A stretch of 64,000 nt of DNA from Antedon mediterranea (taxonomy: Eukaryota; Echinodermata; Crinoidea; Comatulida; Antedonidae), in assembly GCF_964355755.1 (NCBI RefSeq), contig NC_092680.1, forward strand, positions 12,129,001-12,193,000, read 5' to 3'. Below, piece after piece: positions 32,801 to 43,910 of this stretch. The notes under the pieces were generated by a model. That model did no database searches. It was not told where the DNA came from and worked only from the letters and a program-made list of their open reading frames with translations. A program made the position numbers and the translations under genes. Positions within the stretch are counted from its first letter, which is position 1, and each line of letters begins with the position of its first letter.

Positions 32801-34700
32801 CAATGAAAAATAATGCCATGCAACTTTGTTTCTGATTCTAAAAAAGGTCCACTTCTTTAGGCCTGACATTTACAACCATCAAAATATCTCATTTTTAAAA
32901 AAATATTTATTTTCAATAAAAAAAAAAAAGAAAAAAGAAATATCCCTAGAGGTTCGAACCCACTACTGAGAGCACTCAGACCTGAGTTTTACCCGTTACG
33001 CCACAAACCAGTAGATGATTGAAGAGCTGATAATAGTCTATTTATATGAAATAAATGATCAATCAGTGAAAAATAATGTTATGCAACTTTGTTTCTGATT
33101 TTAAAAAAGGTCCACTTCTTTAGGCCTGACATTTACAACCATCAAAATATCTCATTTTTAAAAAAATATTTATTTTCAATTAAAAAAAAAAGAAAAAAGA
33201 AATATCCCTAGAGGTTCGAATCCAATACTGAGAGCACTCAGACCTGAGTTTTACCCGTTACGCCACAAACCAGTAGATGACTGAAGAGCTGATAATAGTC
33301 TATTTATATGAAATAAATGATCAATCAGTGAAAAATAATGTTATGAAACTTTGTTTCTGATTTTAAAAAAGATCCATTTCTTTAGGCCTGACATTTACAA
33401 CCCTCAAAATATCTCATTTTCAAAAAAAAATATTTATTTTCAATAAGAAAAAAAAAGCAATATCCCTAGAGGTTGGAACCCGCTACTGAGAGCAATCAAA
33501 CCTGGGTATTACCCTTTACGCCACAAACCAGTAGATTACTGAAGTGCTGATAATATGAATTTAAGGCCTGACATTTACAACCATCAAAATATCTCATTTA
33601 AAAAAAAATATTTATTTTCAATTAAAAAAAAAAAGAAAAACGAAATATCCCTGGAGGTTCGAACCCACTACTAAGAGCACTCAGACCTGAGTATTACCCG
33701 TTACGCCACAAACCAGTAGATGCCTGAAGAGATCATAATAGTCTATTTATATGAAATGAATGATCAATCAATGTAAAATGATGCCATGCAACTTTCTTTC
33801 TGATTTTAAAAAAGGTCCACTTTTTTAGGCCTGACATTTACAACCCTCAAAATATCTCACTTTCAAAAACAATATTTATTTTCAATTTAAAAAAAAAAAT
33901 AAATAAAAATATTCTTAGAGGTGCGAACCCACTACTGTGAGCACTCAACCTTGAGCATTACCCGCTACGCCACAAACCAGTAGATGCCTGAAGAGCTGAT
34001 AATAGTCTATTTATATGAATGGATGATCAATCAATGAAAAATAATGTTATGCAACTTTGTTTAGGATTTTAAAAAAGGTCCACTTGGTTTGGCCTAACAT
34101 TTACAACCATAAAATATCTCACTTTCAAAAACAATATTTATTTTCAACAAAAAAAAAGAAAAAAAATTCTCGTAGAGGTTCGAACCCACTACTGCGAGCA
34201 CTCAAACCTGATCATTACCCGTTACGCCACAAACCAGTAGATGACTGAAGAGCTGATAATAGTCTATTTATATGAATGGATGATCAATCAATGAAAAATA
34301 ATGCTATGCAACTTCATTTCTGATTTTTAAAAAGGTCGACTTGGTTAGGCATGACATTTACAACCATAAAAATATCTCACTATCAAAAACAATATTTATT
34401 TTCAATAAAAAAAAAAAATTTTCCTAGAGATTCGAACCCACTACTGAGAGAACTCAAACCTGAGCATTACCGGTTTCTCCAAAACCCAGTAGATGAGTGA
34501 TGAGCTGATAATAGTCTATTTATATGAAATGAATGATCAATCAATGACAAATAATGTTATGCAACTTTGTTTCTGATTTTAAAAAAGGTCCACTTGTTCA
34601 GGCCTGACATTTACAACTATAACAATATTTCACTTTCAAAAACAATATTTATTTTCAATAAAAAAAAAATAAAAAAAATACCCGTATAGGTTCGAACCCA
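29822..34700 (-). repeat. tRNA-derived ~262 bp satellite array, block 3
   Basis: About 19 monomers in the same orientation. The segment 30425-31750 repeats 25377-26700 with a constant offset of 5048 bp, including rare variants such as ttccaccctctactc, so it is a block duplication that predates or spans the TIR insertion. Some monomers are truncated (around 32650 and 33560). The block ends in mid-monomer at ttcgaaccca, where the 13.5 kb composite begins. Confidence 0.87.
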
Positions 34701-34751
34701 CAGCTGTTTCAACCAATGTAAAATATATAGAAAAAGTCAAGCGCCCTCAAT

Positions 34752-36718
34752 ATTGTCAGACGGCGATATGTGCCTGAGCGTGACGCCGCGCGAGTGGTTG
34801 AATCTGGTTCAACTTTCGCGACATTTGCAACTTTTATAACTACACTTTAAAATGGACCTGAAATGGATTTTCGATTTTTTTCATTTTAGAATGATGTTTT
34901 GGGGGCTATTAAGTGTTGTTAGAATGTATATTGTTACAAAATATAAATTGGCCCTTTTGGGGAAAGCCCCATTTGAAAATCAAAAAAATTCGTGGTGACG
35001 TCACTTTGCGAATATATTCCTATCCCTCCAATGGACAATTTGCAGTTTTTTGGCTATAACTCTTGAAATCTATGGAGTATTTTCTAAAAAATGCTTGCGC
35101 ATTTGCAGAAACGTATTTAGAATTTTTTTAGGTAAAATTAGTACCGTATACACGGTTATTCATCGAGTAAATGACGATTTAAAATCTTAAAATCAACGGT
35201 TTTTTTCTGGCAATACCGAAGTTGGCCTGGCACCGTTGTCCGGGATACAGCTCCGTGCGCAATGATGCGTATCCATATTTTCCGTTCGTGTATTTTGTAT
35301 ATCGTTCGTAATTTATACTGCTAAAATTTGTTAGTTTCTTTAGTTTTTAGTTTAGCAGAATTAAATTAGTAATATGAGATGATAATTTATTTGTCACGAA
35401 TCAGGCAGTTCGATAACGAATTTTATTCATATTTTACTTTGGCTTGACAATGAGCGCAGCAAGTTGTTGATATCGCTTTGGTCCTTGGATGCACATGAAA
35501 CGGAGCCTCGCCGTATGATGTGGGTGGTGGATCGACTCCGCGCGCTGGATTGGGGGCCTAGGCCTAGTAAAGGCTTGGGAGGTAGGCCTTCTAAATTCGG
35601 GTTTTATAACAAACGAAGTACATTTTAGGGACCTATATTTCAACAACATTAGATATTGAATAAATTAGTATTAGTGTCAACGCTTCGCGTATCTTTCCAG
35701 GCCGTCGACCCGGCCGTCGATCATTCACTGACTATCGGGCGGCATACACGCTCTCGATACCATCGTGTGTATATGTGACGTCGTGAATATAGAGGCTTCC
35801 GACGGCCGTTGAAATAGAATATTGCAATGGCGTGAGTAATTTTCGCTAATTTACCATGGTATCTTAAAATTTCGTTTTTACTCAAAATACTATACATTTT
35901 GTTTTTATTTGTATGGGTTTGTGTTAATTTGATACATTTAAATAACATGTGTGAATTTCTTGAAAATAGAAATTCCATTTCAGGTCCATTTTAAATTAAT
36001 TTAATCAATTTCGTCATAAATATTATAAAACCATTTTTATACTATTTGTTAGAAAGTAAGATTTTTAATTACCGATTTTTTTGGAAATAGTAAGTAATTA
36101 AGCATAACATCAAGTTTACGAAATTATTTACACCCGGAAGTTTTAAAAATTAACATCGATCGGCCTAGCAAATGTAAACAATGGAAAGTTTGAAAAAATG
36201 CTTGTCAAATTGTACACTTTTTGTTTTTATTCGTAATTTTCATAAATACTTGGAAAATCTAGGTAAAAGTTTGATTATATATGCTTACATGAGACATTGA
36301 ATTGTTAGGAGGTGACGGTGAAAATCTCAAGAAATTTTCATTTAAAAACTCGACTGTTTTGTTAAATGCGAAACAGCGTATTTGGCGAGAGGTCGATGAA
36401 CGCGGCTGATAACCGCTCGCTAGGCTGTACGCACTAGGCCTAGGTAGGTTGTAGCTAGGCCTAGTTGGTACGTATAAGTAGTGTAATCATGCTATACATC
36501 ATTTTAATTTACAATAGATTAAATAATAAGCTTAATTATTATCATTGTATTTATTTCAACTGAATATAATTCATCATAAATGTAAAAATTTAGTAAAACT
36601 ACTAACTACCAGGCCTAGCTAGGCCCTTAAAATTAAAGCCTATACAAAAATACTCAAACTACTTATATAATATAAAATTAAAGGTTGGTAACATTAAAAT
36701 TTCTTTTCTTTTTTGTAG
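34752..36718. other. Interior of the composite element without a recognised gene
   Basis: No supported open frame. The stretch is mixed AT-rich sequence with scattered CpG-containing patches (35210-35560, 35690-35830). It probably represents the transposon 5' region and decayed introns. Confidence 0.4.
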
Positions 36719-37606
36719 GCAACACAGTTTCACGAAAAGGCTTTACGTTCTACTTGCTTCTGTTGTGGAACAAAATTTAAAGAAAAGGATAAAAAATACA
36801 ATTTAAAAAATATGAAAACCATCACAAATTTGCACTAAATCTAACAAATGTAAAATTACAACCTATATACATTTATACAACCTGCCATTCGCGAATTTTC
36901 AATGGATACTGTGTACTACCACGCTAACATTTAAATTAACAGGGCATGGACCAAATTGCTTGGCATGCTACACTTCAACAACAACTATGACCTGGGCCAA
37001 AACTACATTCACAAGTGAAAGAACACACTGGCGTTTAAGGGAACAGTTTTTTGTCTGGTACAGCTGCTCCATAATCTGCTTTTCTTCTTTATATCTTCAC
37101 TCTTTTTGAAAGTTTATACTAACAAATTTAATTAAATGAACATACCTCATAATCAAATAACTGTTTTCTCATCCTAATTTATATACATAGTTTAAAAAGC
37201 GCCAATTTTCAATTAAGATTACATCATACATTGTATATTTCTATTCAACAAAATTGTCAAAACTTTCTATTATTTAAATGTCTAAGATAGTCAGATCTCG
37301 GGTCCATTCTACAGTCACCACAGATTGACTTTTTCATCACAAAATTTCTGAAATTATAAAATGTATTAATGTGTAAATTAAGTGTTTTTTAATTACATAA
37401 AAAATATCATACATGTATTTTTAGCAGAATACAGGCATATTGCACCAGGTGTAAAACAGCCTAAGCTACATATGCTTGAGCACCATGCTATTGCATTCAT
37501 GAGAGAATGGAAGGTGGTCTCTGAGCAAGCTGGGGAGCTAATACATGCCAAACTCAACCGTCACAAAACAGCAGTGTGGATTAGAGTCAAACTTAGACTC
37601 ATCTGA
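36719..37606 (+). pseudogene. Decayed multi-exon transposase remnant
   Basis: Three splice-like pieces on the plus strand. The first follows a T-rich tract and AG (36717-36718) and reads ...RSTCFCCGTKFKEKDKKY, a C-x2-C zinc-binding half. The second (~36945-37117) reads HGPNCLACY, a second C-x2-C. The third follows tttttag (37424) and reads YRHIAPGVKQPKLHMLEHH then SEQAGELIHAKLNR, ending in TGA at 37604. The last motif resembles the region around the catalytic glutamate in a family of RNase H-fold transposases known from cnidarians and echinoderms, broadly recalling the RAG1/Transib layout. No aspartate motifs were found, so the copy is broken. Recognition is from memory and tentative. Confidence 0.35.
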
Positions 37607-37860
37607 CTTTCACATCTCCAATGATACAAAATGAAATAATAAAACCCAACAAATGCAAGAAAGCCAACAAAGAATGATTCATTAACATTAATGATCATAA
37701 AATATTGTACATTTTTAAATGTTAAAGGAATATTGCATTGTATTTATTTCCTTTTAACAATGCCTAATGATAATGAATATGTAAAAGTAATACTATAGTA
37801 TGTCATTATTTCAATTACTAATTACTATTGATTGATAGTACTACTGCTGTACTGTACATG
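37607..37860. other. Short AT-rich spacer
   Basis: Nothing recognisable beyond simple AT-rich sequence. Confidence 0.4.
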
Positions 37861-38410
37861 TGTTAGTGATTGATTGTTAAAGTTACAAATTCATAGCATG
37901 GTAAACACAATTTAAAATTTACTAGTTCTTGAACAGTAAAATAAACTTACCTATATAGATGGTAGGTATAGGTATTGGTCCAAATCTGTTTAAAATGTTT
38001 TAGCCATTTTGGGTTGCCGCTATATATGTACCTAAAAAATAGTAATAGTAATAGTATAACATTATAATAAGAATTAAATAAAATTAACTTATTAAATTTA
38101 CTATGGTTGCATACATACTAATTTGAATATGCAGTGATGAGCAAAAACAAATGTTAAAATTCATTATTTATAATAATTGTAATTATTACATACAGGGTAG
38201 GCATATATGCCTTATGTCATTGCATAGGGTATATATAACCAGGTATCCTCATAATAAACATTATTTGTAATAAATACTGTAAATATATTAAAAATAAAAA
38301 TTAATAATAATTAAATAATAATATATAGGCATAGAGCCTCTAGGCCTAATTAGGTAGCCTACTAATACCTAGCCTATTGCTCTAGGCTAGGCTAAATAAG
38401 CTGGAAAGCT
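37861..38410 (+). repeat. First copy of the ~640 bp composite-internal repeat
   Basis: It contains tttactagttcttgaacag, gtattggtccaaatctg, tatgccttatgtcattgcat and taaataagctggaaagctg, all of which recur in order near 40310-40800, 41820-42305 and, more diverged, 42470-42848 with 47324-47460. This copy is interrupted at its end by the Mutator-like element. Confidence 0.75.
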
Positions 38411-38420
38411 GCTTCTCTGT

Positions 38421-40159
38421 GGGTGTGTAGAAAGCGACGACCTCGAATTGGACGACCCATAACACGAAACCGACGAGCCCTATAGCCTAGTCTAGCCTAG
38501 GCCTAAGTGTGGCATAACATCCCGAAGCCGAACATAGCTAAAGATCTTTAAACTATATCTTATTATATAATACTCGCAAGCAAGCAATTGATTGAAAAAA
38601 TACAGAAATATCGCCATTTGATACTGATTGTGTCGACACGAACAAACGAAAAGATATGGAACGCCAAGAGTGCATCATTAAAACTGCATTCGACATATTA
38701 AAAATAAATTAAAAAGAAATAAATATTATACAATACATGGTTAAACCATGGACGTATAATTACATCTCGTCTTCTTATAACGAACACTATAGGCCTACCA
38801 AGCAGCGTAACATGTGCATGGGGGGATATGACCGGTTGGGCCGCCGACAAGTTGAGCCGCCGGTAATTTCTATGAAACGGCCAGTGCGTCTTTTACGACA
38901 TTTCGCGTAGTGATAGAGTGGTGTCCTAGTAGGCCCTACATAAGTTCATGGTCTTTAGGTTTATTGTGTCATGAAAATAAATAATAATTACATACTACAA
39001 TTTTGTTGGTTTGAAACAGCAAAGGAAAGTAGTCATATTTAATAATTTAATTGTTTTTAATCTTTCAAGGTAAAAATGCAGTGCACTCCATAATATTTTT
39101 CTCGCGTGTATGCCTTCTACCTCGTAAAATCACGTTGTCTCTCAGGACTAATAGAGTATTGATATTCTTCGAATGAGGTTAAATAATTATTATTTTTTAT
39201 TTACTATCTTTTAATATCATATTTTATTGAATTTTACAATGTTAATACACAAAATATTTTACTAAAAAACGGTGATTTTATGCAATTATTTTACTTCAAC
39301 TGCCGCCTGAGGGGGCAACATGTTTACGTCATTTTTGGCTAAAAACGATCATTTTCAGTCATGTTTTAGGCCTTATATTTTGGAATCTACAAGTCAGATA
39401 TTCATAATTATTTCTCTTTAATTATAATATTTAATAATATATACTAAAAACCGTGATATATAAACTTTGGAATATACATCGTTATATCTAATAATTAATA
39501 TAAATAGAACTTCTATTAAATAGAAACGAGCACCGGCGAAAGTAAGCATTTGGCGTTTCATAGAAAATAACGTTTCTGGCGGCGCCTCAACTTGTCGGCG
39601 GCTCAACTTGGCCTAATCCTGCATGGGGAGGGCCATAAGAAAGCTTTACATTTCACACATGCATTGTATACGGTCAAACCATGGAGGTATAAAAATATTT
39701 TTATACCTCCATGGTCAAACCATGGAGCTGGTCAAACCATGGATATACCTCCATGGTCAAACCTTACCTGCCGCTGAAAAAGGGGCCTGGTTTGCCATGT
39801 TTATGATATTTCGTGTGCTAATCGAGTCGAATACAGTTTTAATGATGCACTCTTGGCGTTCCATATCTGTTCGTTTGTTCGTGTTGACACATTCAGTATC
39901 AAATGGCGATATTTCTGTATTTTTTCAATCAATTGCTTGCTTGCGAGCTTGCGAGTATTATATAAGGTATGGTTTAAAGATCTTTGGTTATGTTCGGCTT
40001 CGGGATGTTATACCATACTTAGGCCTAGGCTAGGCTAGGCTATTATATAGGGGTCGTCGGTTTCGTGTTATGGGGGTCGTCCAATTCTAGGTCGTCCAAT
40101 TCGAGGTCGCCCGGGTCGTTGGGGTCGTCCAATTCGAGGTCGTCGCTTTCTACACACCC
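38421..40159. mobile_element. Mutator-like foldback element, long TIRs, 10 bp target duplication
   Basis: The element is flanked by an exact direct repeat, gcttctctgt (38411-38420 and 40160-40169). The outermost 38 bp of each end are perfect reverse complements (38421-38458 and 40122-40159), and homology continues inward for about 270 bp on the left and 315 bp on the right (to roughly 38695 and 39840). The right arm is longer because ggtcgtccaattcgag has expanded about three-fold. Duplications of 9-11 bp with long terminal repeats are typical of Mutator-like elements. No transposase is encoded, so it is non-autonomous. A smaller inverted pair lies inside (38852-38872 and 39575-39606, sharing gccgccgacaagttgag). 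Confidence 0.75.
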
Positions 40160-40169
40160 GCTTCTCTGT

Positions 40170-42848
40170 AGACTGCTAGTGCAAGAGAGCACAGGTCTAG
40201 CTAGTATATTAAAATAAAAATAGGGCCTATAATATAGGCCTAGCCTACCCAGCCATTGGTAGTGATTGGTTGTTAATATTGACAATTAATAGCATGGTAA
40301 ACACAATTTAAAATTTACTAGTTCTTGAACAGTAAAATAAACTTACCTATAATATAGATGATGGTAGGTATAGGTATAGGTATTGGTCCAAATCTGTTTA
40401 AAATGATTTTTCCACTTCGGGTTGCCGCTATGTACCTAAAAAATAGTAAAACATTACTATAAGAATTAATTAAAATTAGCTTATTAAATTTAATATGGTT
40501 GCATACATACTAATTTGAATATGCAGTGATAAGCAAAAACGAATGTTTAAATTCATTATTTATAATACTGTAATTGTAATTATTACATACAGGGTAGGCA
40601 TATATGCCTTATGTCATTGCATAGGGTATATATAACCAGGTATTCTCATAATAAACATTATTTAAATAAAATACTGTAAATATATTAAAACTAAAAATAA
40701 TAATAATTAAATAATAATATATAGGCGTAGAGCCTAATTAGGTAGTCTACTTATACCTAGCCTATTGCTCTAGGCTAGGCTAAATAAGCTGGAAAGCTGC
40801 TTCGCTGTAGGCTGCTAGTGTTAGGGCCTGTTTCTGCTGCAACTGCTCAAAATACGGTATAAAAATACGGTATAAAATACGGTATTTTTTATACCATATT
40901 TTTTAGTACCCCGTTTCTGCTAACAATACTTCTTGGGTGGTCGTGTTAAATTTCATCTTTTTTACCCAAATTGCCATTCATTTATTTGATCGATAATTAA
41001 AAGTTGCAATAAAGGAAGTTTTACGTCTCACTTTCAACAGCCTAGCCCTAGTGATAGAGATGTTGTGAGAGCACAGAAAACATCGTAATGGGGACAATTA
41101 ATTCGTTCCCTCCCCGAGTTATTAATAATAATAATAAGATTTTTATAGCGCACATACCACTCCAGAGTGCTCAAGGCGCATTTAAAAATAAAAAAGAAAT
41201 ACATCATATTGTATTTTGCAATGTTGTACTGCTTTCGCAGGCTCTTCAGCTTTGAGTTTACTTGCTTTGGAGACATGTGGTTGTTCCTTTTATTACCTTT
41301 TAGTTGGTCAGACATTTTAGCTTCCCCACACACATTTATTTAGTAAACCTGTGACGTCTTCGCTCCACATTTTCGCCGAATATATATATACATGTGTGTA
41401 AAGCAGCTAACAGCGACAGAAAATAAAAACACGAATGGTGACCTTTTGTCATGTAAAAAAAAAAATACGGTATTTTTTATTGGCAGCAGAAACGGGTACA
41501 AAAAATACGGTATAAATTTGTAAATACCGTATTTTATCCACAAATTTTGTGAGGAAAATACGGTATACAAAATACGGTATATTTTTTATGAGCGCAGTTT
41601 CTGCTGCCAAAAATATACCGTATATATACGGTATTCAAAAAATACCGTATAATATACGGTATTTAGTTGGCAGCAGAAACAGGGCCTTAGAGAGCACAGG
41701 TCTAGCTAGTATATTAAAATAAAAATGGGGCCTATAATATAGGCCTAGCCTACCCAGCCAGTGGTAGTGATTGATTGTTAATATTGAAAATTAATAGCAT
41801 GGTAAACACAACTTAAAATTTACTAGTTCTTGAGCAGTAAAATAAACTTACCTACTGTAGTATATAGATGGTAGGCTGCTAGGTATTGGTCCAAATCTGT
41901 TTAAAATGTTTTTGCCACTTCGGGTTGCCGCTATGTACCTAAAAAATAGTAAAACATTATTATAAGAATTACTTAAAATTAGCTTATTGAATTTAATATG
42001 GTTGCATACATACTAATTTGAATATGCAGTGATGAGCAAAAACGAATGTTAAAATTCATTATTTATAATAATTGTAATTATTACATACAGGGTAGGCATA
42101 TATGCCTTATGTCATTGCATAGGGTATATATAACCAGGTATTCTCATAAGAAACATTATTTAAATAAATACTGTAAATATATTAAACAAAAATTAATAAT
42201 AATTAAATAATAATAGGCCTATATAGGCGTAGAGCCTAGCCTAATTAGGTAGCCTACTTATACCTAGCCTAATTGCTCTAGGCTAGGCTAAATAAGCTGG
42301 AAAGCTGCTTCTCTGTAGGCTGCTGCTAGTGATAGAGAGCACAGGTCTAGCTAGTATATTAAAATAAAAATAGGGCCTATAATATAGGCCTAGCCTACCC
42401 AGCCAGTGGTAGTGATTGATTGTTAATATTAAAAATTAATTGCATGGTACACAATTTAATATTTGCTACTTCTTGAACAGCAAAATTATCTTGCCTAGGC
42501 TATATAGATGGTAGGTATGGTCCAAATCTGCTTAGCCACTTCAGGTTACTGCTCTATGTATCTACAATAGTATAACATTAATAATTATTATAACAATTTT
42601 ATAAAATTAACTTAACTTATTAAATTTAATATGATTGCATACTAATTTGAATATGCAGTGATGAGCAAAACCGAATGTTAATATGATGCTTGTCATTATT
42701 TATATTGTAATTATTACATACACTTTACAGGGTAGGCCTATAATATTCCCTATTGCATACATGTTACAGGGTATAGGCTTATATAATCCTCATAATATTA
42801 AATTTACAGTTTTTGTAATGAATACTGTAAATTTAATAAAATTAAAAT
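40170..42848 (+). repeat. Tandem ~640 bp repeats of the composite (copies 2-4)
   Basis: Copies run about 40170-40820, 41690-42335 and 42336-42848, and the last resumes after the Gypsy insertion at 47324-47480. Each begins near gagcacaggtctagctag and ends near ctgcttctctgtaggctg. Copies 2 and 3 are highly similar; copy 4 is more diverged and shorter. They contain short aggcctagcc tracts but no open frame. Confidence 0.75.
40824..41686. mobile_element. Harbinger-like non-autonomous element
   Basis: The left end is gggcctgtttctgctgc and the reverse complement of the right end is ggccctgtttctgctgc (16 of 17 match). The target duplication is tta on both sides (40821-40823 and 41687-41689). TWA duplications and GGGCC-GTTTCTGC ends are characteristic of PIF/Harbinger. 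The 863 bp interior has no transposase. Near both ends it carries dense clusters of the palindrome-prone words atacggtat and ataccgtat, so the ends can fold extensively. A middle stretch contains a TAA/AAT microsatellite and ctccagagtgctcaaggcgc. Confidence 0.8.
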
Positions 42849-43014
42849 TGTGACGTTGTTAAACGTATATATTGCAATTATTAGTTGCAAGAAATAAAAT
42901 GACAGACGACTATAATGAGATCAATGAGAGAGAGTGACTTTATTCAAAACATGCTGGGAACTCCTGACTGTGACGTCATACACACATATATTTGATATAG
43001 ATAGATATGTGACA
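42849..43014 (-). repeat. Gypsy 3' LTR
   Basis: 166 bp, tgtgacgttgtt to gatatgtgaca on the plus strand, identical by eye to 47158-47323. Short for a Gypsy LTR. Confidence 0.92.
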
Positions 43015-43028
43015 TCTCCCTTTTTCTT
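43015..43028 (-). other. Gypsy polypurine tract
   Basis: On the minus strand AAGAAAAAGGGAGA lies immediately before the 3' LTR, the position for plus-strand priming. Confidence 0.8.
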
Positions 43029-43158
43029 AAACATTAACAACAATCGTAATCAAAATATCAAACTCTTAATGAAACAATTAAACTATGATGATGTAAACAT
43101 TTGGGTATAATAAAACATGGATATCTGGCAGAGAAATTATGAACAATGAGTCTTTTAA

Positions 43159-43848
43159 TTAGTATTTGTCCATTATGAAGTCATCGAAAAGTTTGGGTAC
43201 ACGTCTATTTCGCTTTGGTCTGGTGATGACTTCCTCTTCCTTTTGAGGATCAGGTGTCCTCGGCGGAGTTTCGATAGGAGTTTCATCCAGTTCCCCTTCA
43301 ACATTAATATCTTCTTCATGTGATTGATTTAATTGTCGGCGATTGTGTCTGTACACTTGTCCGTTTTGCGTAGCGACCATATATGATCTCGGGGTAACAT
43401 GTTCAGATAACACTTTCGCGGGGACCCATTCTCGGCCTTTGTTGAGACGGACTATCTCGTTTCCTTTCAGTGATTGTAGCGTTCGCGTTCCACGATTGTA
43501 ATATTCCGCCTGTTTGTCTTGTCTAACGATCAACGAATTATGTGCGTCTGGAATCAGTGTAGGCTTAAGTTGCTCGCGTGCGATAGGAATTCGTGTTCTA
43601 AGCCTTCTGTTCATCAGCAACTGTGCTGGAGATTTGCCGATACCTCCCAATGGCGCATCTCGATAAGCGAGTAAAGCTAAATGAAAGTCTCCGTGAAAGT
43701 CATCAGCGGCTTTCCTTAACAATTGCTTGACTGTCTGTATGCACCGTTCAGCTTGACCATTGCTTTGTGCATAGGTGGGGCTCGATGTGATTAGTTCTAT
43801 CCCCCATGATTTAGCGAACTCTTTCATTTCAAAACTTGCGAAAGGCAT
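43159..43848 (-). CDS. Gypsy integrase C-terminal half (frame-broken)
   Basis: 229 residues from an internal ATG. The same frame is open upstream to about 43910 and reads KEVIGRLKTIFARHG, so the two integrase halves abut at a short A-run (plus ~43930-43933). VSDN just upstream of the ATG gives the second catalytic Asp, and SPTYAQSNGQAER (28-40) gives the catalytic Glu, completing D-D-E. Residues 120-185 form the C-terminal DNA-binding region (GREWVPAKVLSEHVTPRSY). A basic tail (RPKRNRRVPKLFDD) ends the protein. No envelope gene follows. Confidence 0.88.
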   Translation of the reverse strand: MPFASFEMKEFAKSWGIELITSSPTYAQSNGQAERCIQTVKQLLRKAADDFHGDFHLALLAYRDAPLGGIGKSPAQLLMNRRLRTRIPIAREQLKPTLIPDAHNSLIVRQDKQAEYYNRGTRTLQSLKGNEIVRLNKGREWVPAKVLSEHVTPRSYMVATQNGQVYRHNRRQLNQSHEEDINVEGELDETPIETPPRTPDPQKEEEVITRPKRNRRVPKLFDDFIMDKY

Positions 43849-43910
43849 GTTGTCGCTTACAAATGTTGCTGGAATGCCATGTCTCGCGAAAATCGTTTTT
43901 AGCCTGCCGA

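Noticed and set aside
35434-35978. Minus-strand frames of 71 and 85 codons in the composite
   Set aside because: No recognisable motif, no splice or neighbour support, and composition does not stand out.
36940-37117. Treating the middle C-x2-C piece as an independent gene
   Set aside because: Too short and without start or stop context; kept only as part of the decayed transposase.
40043-40285. Acidic ORF with repeated DDLELDD
   Set aside because: It is the translation of the expanded 16 bp motif in the Mutator-like right arm; no start context or homologue.
41034-41570. Minus-strand frames of 99 and 76 codons in the Harbinger-like element
   Set aside because: They read through microsatellite and AT-rich sequence; no Harbinger transposase or Myb-like motif is present.
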